Shown here in pieces: positions 14,338-26,362 of a stretch of 64,000 nucleotides of DNA. This DNA is from Daphnia pulex (lineage: Eukaryota > Arthropoda > Branchiopoda > Diplostraca > Daphniidae). Below the pieces are notes generated by a model. The model made no database searches and was not told where the DNA came from. It saw only the letters and a program-made list of their open reading frames with translations. Within the stretch, counting starts at the first letter, position 1. Every line of letters begins with the position of its first letter. The translations under genes and the position numbers were made by a program. Location of the stretch: assembly GCF_021134715.1 (NCBI RefSeq), contig NC_060019.1, forward strand, positions 5,642,001-5,706,000, read 5' to 3'.

Positions 14338-17300
14338 ATGTCTCTTACACCAAATTATGCTCCTTGGTAAGATTGACTCCAATTTTTCCGATGGATGTCA
14401 TGCTCTTGTTCTGGCCTGTTTCTTGGCTTACCTATTCAGGTCCACCCTCTCCCTAATTGGAAAATTAATTTCTTTTTTTGGTTCGCAGTTCGAATTTCGT
14501 GACGTCCCAAACCAAAGGATGTCGTCTTCCATCGGCAACGTTCAATCGTTCGCTGAGCATCCTTGAAACTGCGGAAGCGAAGTCTCTACCAAGCAAAGTA
14601 AAAATATCATTCTAAAAAATAAAATGTGTCTGATTATTAGAATAGTCCTGAATTGTTAACTTCTTTAAACACATTTATTTATAGGTTCGCAGTTTTGTGG
14701 AGGATTGCGTCAAACTCTGCCAACCCAGTCAAGTTCACATTTGCAATGGATCAGAGCAAGAAAATAGATCGCTGATCCAACAAATGCAGCAACAGGGCAT
14801 GATTGAATCATTGCCAAAGATGGAAAACTGGTAAGATGGTTTTTTTGGGGGTTTTTGCGTGATGTTTTCCAATCGGGACTGATTATTTCCTCCTTTTTAT
14901 TATTTATTAATTCTTGTAAAATTTATACTTTATATCTAAATTGTGTATTTTAGTTGGTTGACTCGCACCGATCCCGCCGATGTAGCTAGAGTTGAGAGCA
15001 GAACATTTGTTGTAACTACTAAACGTAGCGATGCCATCCCGAACCGTATGGACGGCGTTGCCGGACAACTTGGAAATTGGATGTCTCCTGATGATCTTCC
15101 CAAAGCCATTCAAGAGCGTTTCCCCAACTGCATGAAAGGTTAGAAACAAGTCTGTCTACTTGCGTGGACATGTCTCTCACGAGTCACGTCTTATTCGGTC
15201 GAATCAAAAATCAATTGTTAATTAAAATATATCGCTGAATTTAGGTCGCACAATGTACGTCGTTCCGTTCAGTATGGGTCCGGTCGGGTCACCGTTATCG
15301 AAGATTGGAATTGAATTAACAGATTCTCCTTATGTGGTTGCTTCCATGCGCGTTATGACTAGAATGGGCCAGCAAGTGCTTGAAACATTGGGAGAAGGAG
15401 ATTTTGTCCGCTGTCTACACTCTGTTGGTAGCCCACTGCCAATGACTAGACCTCTGATAAACAGCTGGCCGTGCAATCCGGATCAAACCATCATTATTCA
15501 GTATATATTATCATTGAATGATTCCAGTGATGAAAGCACTATTCATAAATACCATTTTTTTAGGTGCCCCGAAACCAGTGAAATTTTATCATTCGGCAGT
15601 GGCTACGGTGGCAATTCTCTTTTAGGAAAAAAATGTTTCGCTCTTAGAATTGGTTCAGTAATAGCCAAAAGAGAAGGATGGCTTGCCGAACACATGCTTG
15701 TAAGCATTTTAATAATATTACATCGTTAAATTTTTAATATCCTATTTTACCAATTATTTGTTTAATTTCCTAGATTTTAGGAATAACCAATCCACAAGGC
15801 CAAAAGAAGTACATCGCAGCTGCATTTCCTAGTGCCTGTGGCAAAACTAATCTTGCAATGTTAACCCCAACTTTACCAGGTTAGTTTTGAGTTGATTTCC
15901 TAATTAAATTTTGTACCTGCATCCCTTTTAAAAAATCTGCGCTAAGTGATTTTGAAAAGCATAGTGTTGTTAAACTTTCTAACAACTCTTAAAAATTGAT
16001 GTAATGTGTAGGCTATAAAGTTGAATGTGTTGGTGATGACATTGCATGGATGCATTTCGACAAAGAAGGACGTTTGCGAGCCATCAATCCGGAAAATGGA
16101 TTTTTTGGTGTTGCGCCTGGAACCAACTATGCGACCAATCCTAATGCATGCTATAACTATTTTTTATACGTTTAGAGCACATTTAATTAAAGATAATATC
16201 ATTGTGTCATTATAGGCTATGCTCACCATTCAAAAAAATACGATTTTTACGAACGTTGCAAAGTACAAAATAACTTTCTATTTATTTATTTTGTTCTTAA
16301 TGTTTTGCATTGCATTGTTCATCATGTTTTGTTTTATCTTCACTTTTTAGGACGAGTGATGGAGGAATTTTCTGGGAAGGTTTGGAGAAAGAAGTTACTG
16401 GTGTTGATATAACAAGTTGGTTGGGAGACGCTAACTGGACCAAGAGCTCGGGAAAACCGGCAGCCCATCCGAATTCCAGGTAAATTTCCCGAACGCAAGT
16501 AAAATTATCTGGATGCAAGTTTAACTGTTTGCTTTTTATAGATTTTGCGCACCAGCCAGTCAGTGCCCAATCATTGACCCTCTGTGGGAAAGCCCCGAAG
16601 GAGTACCAATAGATGCAATTTTGTTTGGAGGTCGCCGCCCGAGAGGTGTACCGTTGGTTTACGAAGCTCTAAATTGGAAACACGGAGTTTTCGTTGGCGC
16701 CTCTGTCAGTTCGGAAGCCACCGCTGCAGCTGAACACAAAGTCCGTTTCAATTTTTGTCCTTCATACTTATCCTTAAATAGAAATATTTCTTTAACTGTT
16801 AAAAATTGCTGAAAATTACAGGGACGATCAATTATGCATGATCCTTTCGCTATGCGTCCATTTTTCGGGTATAACGCTGGTAATTACTTGGGTCATTGGC
16901 TGAGTATGGAAAAGCCTGGTCGAAAACTTCCCAAAATCTTCCACGTTAATTGGTTCCGACGAAGCACCGATGTAAGTCTCAATATTCTTGTACTTTCTGC
17001 GTGCGTTTACGTGTTACCTCCTGTTTTATTTTTACATTTTTCTCCGCTAAAATCACGCTTTTTCAAATAGGGTTCTTTCTTGTGGCCTGGATTCGGTGAA
17101 AATTCCAGAGTGCTTGATTGGGTTCTGAAGCGGTGTGATGGAGCCGATGTCGCTGAATCCAGCCCAATTGGGTTAATTCCCAAACAAGGTTCAATTGATA
17201 CGAATGGATTAAAGGAACAAGTCAATTGGGAAGAGTTGTTCTCCTTGCCAAAGAACTTTTGGCAAGACGAAGTGCTCGACTTAGAGAAATATTTTAGCGA

Positions 17301-17376
17301 ACAATTTGGCAATGACTTGCCGAACGCTATTGCTGAAGAGTTGCACAAGTTGAAACAGAGAGTAAATCAAATGTAG
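14338..17376 (+). CDS. Pepck: Phosphoenolpyruvate carboxykinase (GTP)
   Basis: Converts oxaloacetate and GTP to phosphoenolpyruvate, GDP and CO2, the committed step of gluconeogenesis. Thirteen exons join in phase: 14338-14366, 14489-14597, 14685-14830, 14954-15138, 15245-15500, 15564-15699, 15774-15879, 16012-16145, 16216-16262, 16351-16479, 16542-16740, 16822-16971 and 17071-17376; total 643 aa. The GTP-class signature is intact: P-loop FPSACGKTN (residues 305-313, active-site Cys309), [30 protein letters not shown] and FHVNWFRR. Intron 8 (16146-16215) begins with GC rather than GT. Intron 5 (15501-15563) is 63 bases without an in-frame stop. The first exon used here has a TATA box; a distal first exon at 11409 may yield a mitochondrial form. 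Confidence 0.96.
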
Positions 17377-18177
17377 GAGTTCTTTATTCTCTTACTTCTT
17401 TTAATTACGAACATTCCACTTTCATAATATGGTACTTGAAGCCAGAGATAAACACAAATATTTTACATTTCGATTTGATCTAAATCCCCCCCCCCCCACA
17501 AAAACTCCAATGTCATGACGGCACACATATATTCCTCGGAAAATTTGCAGCTTGAAAAATTTCTTTTTATACTAGACTCTTAGTTAGTCTATATCTGTTT
17601 CTGAATGTTATCGCGTGGGACCTTATTTTTCCATGTATAATTCGTACACCTTCATTTTGTACGCGATCCAATAATTGAAGTTGTGTTCAACGAATTATTT
17701 GTCAGTACTACCCGCCAGATTGGTAAACGCTCCATTTGTCTCGAATTTTTCTCCTCTTCAAAATGTTGCATCGTTTTCCATGGAATCCTGACAAAATATA
17801 CTTCTTTATATTGATAAATATCGAATTATCGATGTTGAATTTTTTTACGTTTGTGTGAATTCCAGGTGAAAACGACCGATACGTGTGGCGACCATTTCGC
17901 GGATTGACGCCAATAGGCTCATCCAAATCGTTATGGAATAAAATGCTCTTTATAGAGCAGTCCATGTTTCATCTCATTTGTGTAAAAAATGGCCCAATCC
18001 GCGTACAGCGTTTTAAAGATGCTGTACGCTGATTGGCCATTTTGGACACAAATGAAATGGCAACGCAGGATGTTAGACTGCTACATAGGGATTTTAAAAA
18101 AAGTTAAGCGTACTGGGAAACGGACACTGGCTACTTCCGCGACACTGGCTGCCCCGACACCGGCTACTAGCTACCTA
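17377..18177. other. PEPCK 3' flank with a palindromic repeat
   Basis: Contains the PEPCK 3' UTR; a possible AATAAA is at 17937-17942. Bases 17970-18010 and 18020-18059 form an imperfect hairpin with arms of about 40 bp (CATTTGTGT... and its complement), a MITE-like foldback. Three copies of a GACACTGGCT-like word occur at 18120-18165. Confidence 0.45.
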
Positions 18178-18445
18178 TAGGGCTATAACGGTACGGTAAC
18201 CCCGGCGGTAATCCCGGGCTGTAACCCGGGATATGAAATCCCGGGCCACTGCCCGGGTTGAAAAAAATTAGAACCCACTGAGGTATTATTTTTACGGGAC
18301 GGGCACCGGGACATTTCATCGGGTCCGCTAGTGACGTGCGTCTAGCCGATATTTACCCGGGCCATAACCCGTGTCAGTTTATTTGGTATTTCCCGTGAGG
18401 CGATCCGGGACGAGCCATTTTTTGCTTTTCGCCCAACCCAATCAA
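18178..18445. mobile_element. Diverged relative of the CCCGGG-rich element
   Basis: It begins TAGGGCT like the element at 5879-6437 and shares the order CCCGGGCCAC(T/C)GCCCGGG, then an A-rich stretch, AACCC, and a run of T followed by ACGGGNCGGGC. The right end could not be defined, so the boundary is approximate. Confidence 0.45.
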
Positions 18446-19134
18446 ATTCATGATTTAAAAAAAAAAATAACATCCCATGTTTGGGGTGTTTCATTTCCGC
18501 AATATTAAAATAAAATGAACACGGCGTATAGATAGATATTTATAGGTTCGTTTATGTCCCAATTTAGTACTTTGATTTATCTATTTAAAACAAATCTAAG
18601 GGTATACTCGTACGCCGTACCTCCAAAATAATTTTTTTGTACCATTTATATATTAATGTATTTATTTATATTTCACGAAGCATGATTCCGACTACGGCGT
18701 TAAGACAGGGAAAAAGTAATTATAAGACGAGCTTATGTTCAAAATTTTAGCAAAATTAGAGTTGATTAAAGGGTGGTGTGAACGCCGTGTGAACGAAAAA
18801 ACCTAACTCGCTTACAGTATACGCAAAACCCCCCCAAAAATAATAATGTTAATTCATTTTTCTAGCTGATTACCACGAAGATATTAACTTTTCACACTAT
18901 AAAATATATGCGTCGAAGATTGTTTGAACAATTGCTGCTACTCACGATTGTAAAACTCTGATGCCAATGACGGGGAAAAATTCGCATAAACCATTGGAAA
19001 AACTTATTAACATTTGATCAATTTATTTCCAAATACTCAATTGTATCCAACATTTTTTAAGCTATTTTTAAATAGCTTATGAAATTATGTTTCCAATTGC
19101 TTTAATATTATTCGTTTGTAAAGGATGTGAAAAT
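18446..19134. other. Intergenic between PEPCK and the lectin gene
   Basis: AT-rich, no recognisable gene. TTTATT at 19022-19027, an AATAAA on the minus strand 108 bases after the lectin stop, is its probable poly(A) signal. Confidence 0.45.
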
Positions 19135-20426
19135 TCAAAATGATTCGCAGATCAATCTGAACATGGAAGTGCAGGTATAGTCAAGCCAATATCCACTATT
19201 AAAGTTACTAACACCGAAATTAACATAGGCGCAATATCCTGCAGGTGGATTGCCATCGGGTTGTCCTGTTTGCCAATTTGTGTAAGTAAACGACTGACCA
19301 GTAGCGGCCCATTTCCACCCATTGTTATAACTCCCCGATGTCCAATAAGGATAGTTAATATTCAAATCTAATAGAAAATGTTGCATAATTCAATATTTTA
19401 ATGAATAAAACGAGGTCAATAATGCACACCTGGCGTAGCTCGAAAATGATTGTAGATTATCTCATCTTCTTCTTTAGTTTCAAGACTAATCAAGGTCATG
19501 TTTCCTCCCCTGCAAATTCCATCCGCCTGAGCCCAGGTGAAATCCTAATCGGAAGGATGCAAGTTTATCTAAAAGTTTTTTAGAAGCGGTTTTGATGTGA
19601 AGCAAAATGTGTATACTTGATAGCGGTTAGAGAAACAGTAACATTTGCCATTCAAGTTCCAGCAAGGAATAGTTGTGTCACCTTGGAAATATGGCGGGCA
19701 ATCTTCATTAGATGAAAAAATTGAAAATAATGAATCATCTGCTTCATTAAAAACAAAAACAAAATAAAACATTTAACAATACTCTGAACCGGAGCTGCAG
19801 TTGTAGTCGTTGTAATGGGGGTAGAGTAATAATTGGCTTGCCAGCCGTTGTAACTGGTCGAATAATCAGAGATGTGAACCACAAGGCAACTAGAACCTGA
19901 TGAAACAACATCTGGATAAGCGGAATATGGGCCCCCACTGAGACGAAGCAAAACGGGCGAGGCGGTTGTTGGTCCATCATAAACCTTTTTCAACATGTTC
20001 ATTTTCAGTATTCACCGCGATCTCCCTTCAACGTTATATGTACGAGATCTTACCGTGACATAATCGAAATTAGATTCTGTATTGAAATAAGCAAATTGCA
20101 ACACTACGCGATCGTTGAACCCCACCTGGATTGTGTACTGGCAGTTCTCGTTAAAGCCGTATGGGTTTGGATAGTTTGGAGACGAGAAGCTTCCAGTTGC
20201 GGTATTGTAACTACCACCACACGCTATATATGATAGAATTTGATTAAGTTAATGGTAAGGAAAAGATTACACTGAAGGTAGACCTACCTCGGGCAGACGG
20301 CGCTTCCCTGTCGAAAAAAACTTGTTTATTGTTGATGTCATCTTCCGTCAACACTTTGGGTAATTTGCCTGCCAATATTGTCAAAAAGCAAAAGTTTAAC
20401 GTCAAAATAATGACAACAGCTTTCAT
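19135..20426 (-). CDS. Secreted CUB domain plus C-type lectin domain protein
   Basis: Six minus-strand exons join in frame: 20426-20288, 20223-20054, 19984-19783, 19738-19617, 19544-19430 and 19367-19135; total 326 aa. Residues 1-19 are a signal peptide (hydrophobic core VVIILTLNFCFLTILA). A CUB domain covers about 47-158, starting ACGG with SPNYPNPYGFNENC and FDYV-VYDGP. A Thr-rich linker (TTTTTAAP) follows, then a C-type lectin domain to the end with W-x-A-Q-A-D, the QPD triplet (galactose-type ligand preference in classical lectins) in GQPDGNP, WLDYTC and ICESF. WLD replaces the usual WND calcium-site motif, so calcium binding is uncertain. Likely an extracellular recognition or immune-type protein; exact ligand unknown. 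Exon 4 could instead start 31 bases later at a poorer acceptor, but phase favours the boundary given. Confidence 0.88.
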
Positions 20427-20510
20427 TCTTAATGAAAATTGAAAATTTAAGATTCCAAGAATGACGATGGCAGTGGAATCACTGGTGGATTCACTTAAAA
20501 GAGCACCAAT

Positions 20511-20518
20511 TTTATATA
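20511..20518 (-). promoter_or_regulatory. TATA box of the lectin gene
   Basis: TATATAAA on the minus strand, about 85 bases upstream of the start codon at 20426. Confidence 0.55.
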
Positions 20519-23500
20519 AAAATTTTACAATGTAGGCTTCAATAAAATTGCAGATATAATTGGTACGTCAGGTTTCCATGGGGCTGAAGGACGTTATCTG
20601 ATTCTATACATAAAGGTCATCAATGACGCTATGTGTAAATCCTGTCGTAAGGAAAGTGAACACGCAATTACGCAAACAGCATGTAAACGCTTCAAAATGT
20701 TGATAACGGTAGACTGACATGATATGAAATTAAGAGTTTGACATGCAGTCGCGGCATTAGCAAACAAAGTCTCGGATGAAGGAGGATATCGAGATAAACA
20801 GATCCACATTCACTGCGTGGCTTTACGAAACCCCCGTATTAAGTCAATGTTTACTACATCTAACAAAACTTGAAATCAAATAATCAGACAGAAAAAATGT
20901 TGGTTGTCATTTAAATCGGCGACGTATGTTGTTGAGCAAGACTGCAAGAGCAACATTCTAAAATCGTGAAATAAGAACTTGAGTAAAATCAACCAATATG
21001 GCAGCCCAGGGGAAGATCCCTGACAATGGTCCATTTTATTTATTTTTTAAATGAACCTAAGCGGGAGAAATTTATATGTACAGTACCTAGCTAAAGTTTG
21101 GGAACGCGCGAGAGAACCTTACGGAGAAAGGAGTTTTTTCTCGGCGTTCACAAAAATCCAATTTTCGTCATAACGCGACAAATTTTTTTTGGCCGTAGCC
21201 ATTATGGGTAGCATTAAGCTAAAAAAAAATTTATTTAGGTTTAAAATGGATCCCTAAGTTTGGGTTGATCACTCTATAGAGCTCCATGCAAATTAGGGTA
21301 CTTTAAAAGTTTAAAGGGGGATAACTACAGAACGGGTTAAGTTAGGAAGACGCGGAAAACTCTGCAATGAAGAGCTTCACAAGCTCAACATTCTACAACA
21401 GTCTTCATTTTCAGATTTTTCGCGTCATATTTAATGTAGTCAATTGTAAATTGAAAACAGAATTAATTTTTTCCCCGTAATTGCCCCTCCACTGAAAACT
21501 GTTTTTGTTTGGCAATTATTAAATTTTCCAACTCTACCAAAGGCTTAACAATATGCTGTAATGGCTTATCGCTCTTTCTCAACAACTCTGCCATATATTT
21601 CTCAAATGAAAACGCAGGGAATCGTCGGGGAAGTCAATGAGAATGTGTTTACATTATAAGAAATCAATTCTGAGTCATAAATCTGTTCGGCTTCTTTTAT
21701 GAAAACATTGTATTAGATCGTGAGCGTACTGATTGTGAGCATGACGATAATTCTTCTGGAGGTTAAAATTTTGATGGCAATATGAAAAACTAATTTAAGT
21801 TGTTGTAGAAACGAAATAAGGTGAAAATGTCGCACACAATTACAGAACCTACCCAAGAATGGATAATGCTGTGTTATTATGATGTTGATGCTTTGATTCT
21901 ATCAACAAATTTTAGTGATCTTGTTTTTCTTGGGTATTCTTTCGTAATATGATGTCGTAAAGACTCTAGATGAGAAGAAAATAAAGAAACTTGGGATTTT
22001 TGAAGCCGGTGATCTAATGACCACGAATCCAAGTCAAAAGTAATTTCTTACTGACTTCAAGTTTTACCAAACCCATCGGCCGGGTCTATGTGAAGTCTTA
22101 AAAGTATGGATTTGCCGATAAAGGCGCCGATATGATGAATTTCAAACTGATGCGTACGGAAAGCCAGATCCGTCCTGGAAAACGTTCCAAGAAAACTATT
22201 CTGCCGAGATAGTTTCCTTGTTGTATATATTTAGGCCAAAGTAGTCAGAATGGCCTTTTACACCCGAAATCGCATATGAAACCATGAATCTTCAAATGAA
22301 TTTGTTGACCCTTGTACATGAACACATTTTCACATAAGAGGGTGCCCTACAAACATAATCTTCAGGCAGAAAAATTGCCTGAAGCCAATGTTTGAAATGA
22401 GCACCAGAATGGGCCGAAATTGGCTGTTACTTCTCTTGGCAATTGAAAATCCGTCAACGTTAACAAAAATTAAAATTTTCAATATAATTTCAGCTTCTGG
22501 GATACAGTAGTGGTCCACGTAGTGGTGAGGCTCGCTTAGTGGGAATTCAATTCCTACAAAGTGGGAAGGGGCGGAGCCTGCACCAAAAAGTCCCCTCCAA
22601 CCCTCTAGTTGCGCGGAAGGTCCAAACTGCCAACTCTTTTTTCTCGGTGTCACCGACCAAGGTCACCCCTGTTAACTGACTTATTATTTGAATAAACTAG
22701 TTAACTACGTATCTTTCCCCAATGTAAGGGAAATTGATACCCAAATTAAAAAATTAATGAATTATTAATGAAATTAATGCCCGAAAGAAAATGCCCAATT
22801 GATTGTAAAAAGGCCAATAAAAAGCGATTTATAGCTTTATAATTATTGATTGGCAAATCAACGCCGCAATGACGAGGCGCGAGTTTTCTTTCTTAACCAT
22901 GAAACTCATAATAAATAAAACAACAACAAAAATAATAAATAAACTACAATGACCATCGAGAGGAAATAAATCTTAAAAGATTACCCGATGATAACTAAGG
23001 AATGTAGTTATCTAATTAAGAATAGCAACTGAAGACGACTGAAATGGGAAACATTAAACTAAGAATTACACCGGCGAAACTCCGTAAGCCATCATGCAAG
23101 AGCTGGCATGGCAAGACTGCAAGAGTTCTTGTCCAAATATTTTTGACGCTTAAATCAAACTGGCAACTTTGGACGTTAGCCAACTCTATTATTTTCATGG
23201 TTGCAATGCAATGCCAACGTCATTTGTGTGGAACCACCTGGGTTGCCAGACCTATGTTGTGCAGTTCTTATAGGGTGCCAGTAAGTCGGAAAAACCAGCA
23301 AAGTGAACTCTCTAAGAAATACAGTACCCGCCAAGCGATTAGGTACTCCCCCCTTTTTTCAATGCATTCTTATGGCACTACGTGTCTTAGAAAAAATGCA
23401 ATAACTCTTGAACACGTTGGGCTAGATGTTTTTCCTTTTTTTCCTGAGTAGATCTAATGATGATCTACATTTTTTACACACAAAGTTGTCGTAGGATTAA

Positions 23501-23755
23501 CCCCCCTGGTGCTACGGTATCGTTCACTTTATTAGGTACACCCCGTTTTCCCTCATATGCGCCGTGTTAAATACGGCGTTTTCAAAAATCTATAAAAATA
23601 GTAAAAATCAAGTTAAAATATTTTTCTTTGTGCTAAAACATGCACAATTCTTCACTCTATACGAATAAGAAGAATGATTTACAATAAAACCGACTCAGAG
23701 AACCCTTCCCTATGCCTCAAAGTTTTCCACTTCAACATTTTTACGGCAAAATAAT
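20519..23755. other. Intergenic, no recognised gene
   Basis: About 3.2 kb without a frame I can assign on either strand. The longest frames (22330-22653 minus, 23044-23451 plus) show no domain motif and no plausible splice partners. The TAGGTAC-like words near 23340 and 23535 may be the ends of a small degraded element, not supported further. Confidence 0.45.
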
Positions 23756-23996
23756 AACTGGCGCTGTCGCCACCAGAGGCACTGCAAGCTACGGGCTGTT
23801 GCTACCAGCCGCCAACTTTCACAGAATATGGTTTGGGGTAGAATCTGATATGTTACCTCACCTCCTCGGCGGGAAGAAATTGAAAGAATCAATTACATTA
23901 AATGGGAAAATTCTCTTTGTTCATGGAAGAATATCTTGCCTAATCCCCAAGGAAATGACACAGCTTGCAGTGCCTCTGGTGGCGACAGCGCCAGTT
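23756..23996. repeat. Foldback element with 35-bp perfect arms
   Basis: 23756-23790 (AACTGGCGCTGTCGCCACC...) is exactly complementary to 23962-23996; weaker pairing continues outward for about 14 bases on each side. The 170-bp interior is not coding. Looks like a MITE but no target duplication was identified. Confidence 0.6.
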
Positions 23997-24062
23997 TTGA
24001 TTTTATACCGAAATTGATTGTCGGAATTTTATAAGTTTTTTGGGCGGAAAATCTTCAAATAA

Positions 24063-24103
24063 CGACATCTATCTCGGTAATAATTTACCGAGATATAATG
24101 TCG
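24063..24103. repeat. Short hairpin
   Basis: TATCTCGGTAA at 24070-24080 pairs with TTTACCGAGATA at 24084-24095, with CGACAT/ATGTCG pairing outside: a stem of about 18 bp with a very small loop. Confidence 0.55.
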
Positions 24104-24106
24104 AAA

Positions 24107-25067
24107 TTTTTTGCCGACAAATTTCTTAGAAAGAAGGCTCCCCCTCGCAAGGCTTTTCCTAATACGTGGACCGCTACTGTACAGTTTAGAATACGTAAGA
24201 TTCTATTCAAATTTCCAAATGGTAATATTTACGGGCGTTATATCTTTTACATGGGCAGATCAACGAGTTTATAGAAGAGACCGACATATTTTGGGTAGAT
24301 CTATTTCTGTTCTTCTAAATAAGGGAAGATGCTTCGTCGACTGCATTTTGGCAAATTCCCCCATGATAAACTAATGAAAAAACTGCTGCTTGAACGTAGG
24401 GTGATCATTATCACAACTGTCATCCCCGCTGGCATAAAAAATACTACATATATTTTTTTCTATCGACTCTTTGTAGGGGCATAAACAAAAAAATAAACTG
24501 ATGTGACATAAAATATATTTTTATGTAGATGACCATGTTGGGGCAAGTTCTGCCCTCCACTGTAGGGCTAGTAGGCTAGTTGTCTTATGGAAAATTGCCA
24601 TTATTGCTGACAATAAGTAAATTACTAAAGCTAAAATTATTTATACATATTTAAAAAAAGAAACAAAAAAGGGTTTTGTTTTTTGAATGTTTTTAATCTT
24701 CAAAAATTGAGGGGAGGTTTCGGAAAAGATGGTTAAAAACCTTCGAAAAATGAAAGTTTCGTTGTCGAAAATCGAAACCTGCAAACATTTTCAATTTTCA
24801 GAGGTTTTTAACCTTCGAATTTGGAAATTGACTTTTCGAAGGTTATTTCGTTCGAAAAACGAACCACTTTTTTAATAGTGAAATATATACGAATTGATAA
24901 AATCCACCCTAGAAAAAAATTCGTTGTTATAATGAATTTTTTGATCAAAATTGATGTGTCAAGTCGTCCCTTCATGTCGTCTGTTCTCCCATGAGAACTA
25001 AAACAAAGAGCAACTTACCCCGTTTTAGGGGCATATTGGGACATAATTGATTTCATACTTTAATAAC
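24107..25067. other. Intergenic with TTCGAA-rich patch
   Basis: 24720-24860 is full of TTCGAA, AACCTTCGAA and complementary words and could fold back imperfectly. No gene recognised. Confidence 0.4.
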
Positions 25068-25443
25068 TGTAGTGTGAGCCCCACTTTGGTAAGCCGTCTC
25101 CCTTTCCACTTTCTCCCTCCAATCTAGCTTCCCGCTTTCTCCTACCGTAGTGCAAACAGCTATAGCTCGCAAGCTATATGCTCGCAAGCAGCTATAGCTA
25201 TCAATGTAAAGTGGATTCGACGAAATTTTACTTCGCTGGAAGCTGCAACAGAAGTATTCCGCAGTGCAGTCTTACCAGCCCGCCCAACCACCGCAACACC
25301 TACCTGCTAAGAAGTATCGCACCTATTGCTATTTCTCTTCTTTGCTTCCTTAGCTAAATAAACATTGAAGTCCACCGAAGTGTGTGCATTCGCGTCTTAT
25401 TCTTTATAAGGCCCTCCTGCGTCCAAGGGACGGGGCTCTTACA
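25068..25443 (+). repeat. LTR of a retrotransposon (plus orientation)
   Basis: The 376-bp segment starts TGTAGTG and ends CTCTTACA. It contains a poly(A) signal (AATAAA at 25357-25362) followed by an 80-base U5-like stretch. Immediately after it comes AGTGGTGAAGG, the kind of TGGTG-type junction where a primer-binding site lies, and then gag-like sequence. No second copy is visible, so it is a 5' LTR of a broken element. Confidence 0.55.
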
Positions 25444-25830
25444 AGTGGTGAAGGTTCCAGCCCTACCTTCATTTTTTTCATGGATTCGAATAAGAAAATT
25501 TTCCAGCCCTTTATAATACTATAAGCCTAAATAACGAAAGCACCAACACCAAACCAAAAACTACCAGAGACTCTGGTATTTAGAAATCCAATGTAAACGC
25601 TGTTATGGTAAAGAAAAAAATCCCGGAATTTCCAGAAAAAATCTAGAAGATGGATTAACTATAAGAGAATGGTTTAAACTAACGGATAGAGTACAATCCG
25701 AGAATGCCGGATGGACAGATGGGCAGATGCAAAGAAAACCAGATTCTATCAAGATCAGCCTTGATATTTAATGAACAGCTGCGTTCATAAATGGATTACA
25801 GGACGCCTTAAAATCAATTCGCAAGGCTCA
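25444..25830 (+). pseudogene. Gag relic following the LTR
   Basis: Fragments in shifting frames include EDGLTIREWFKLTDRV, AGWTDGQM and then LIFNEQL, which together resemble the gag of arthropod LTR elements (recalled pattern: D-x-L-T-x-x-E-W-F-x-x-x-D-R-V ... GWTDxQM ... LxFNEQL). Stops and frameshifts interrupt it. Confidence 0.4.
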
Positions 25831-26362
25831 ACTTAAACACATCAAGCACAAACTAGCCCGCAAGAAACGGTAAGCTGTTTTAAGCTTAATTGCAGCTCCC
25901 AATTTAGAGGGAATAGTCTGGCTGCTCCCAGGATTAAATATTAAAAAAAAAAAGATTGGAATTTTAGGGTTAGATTAAGCTTGGTGCGATCAAGCTAAAA
26001 TAGCCATTCGTTTACCAGCTATAGGAAAGCAAGTTGAATAAATGATTTAAGTATACCAACTCCCCCAGCGCCGGTGATAAATGTAACTGCGGCAGCCCCA
26101 TCACCAAGAACACAATCGATGAGATTGCCACAGTGACAAATCAGACACTTCAAAGGGGACGTGCTTGAATGGACCCAATTGCGCTGGGCCTTGGTACACT
26201 AGTTAATTTAAAGCATGAATCGAATATTTAAAAAAAGAGGTAGGGAACAATGGCCAAATGAGGGGAAAAAGGTGGGATAGGGGACCACTTATCGGGGGCC
26301 CTAATACAATAGTCATTTAAATGTCGCAGCAATCGAGTTTGTCGGTCGATCCGAGTCGTCAG
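25831..26362. other. Decayed retroelement interior
   Basis: No clear coding block. Probably the remains of the element starting at 25068, but similarity could not be followed. Confidence 0.3.

Noticed and set aside
22330..22653. 107-codon minus-strand frame
   Set aside because: No motif, unusual composition and no splice context.
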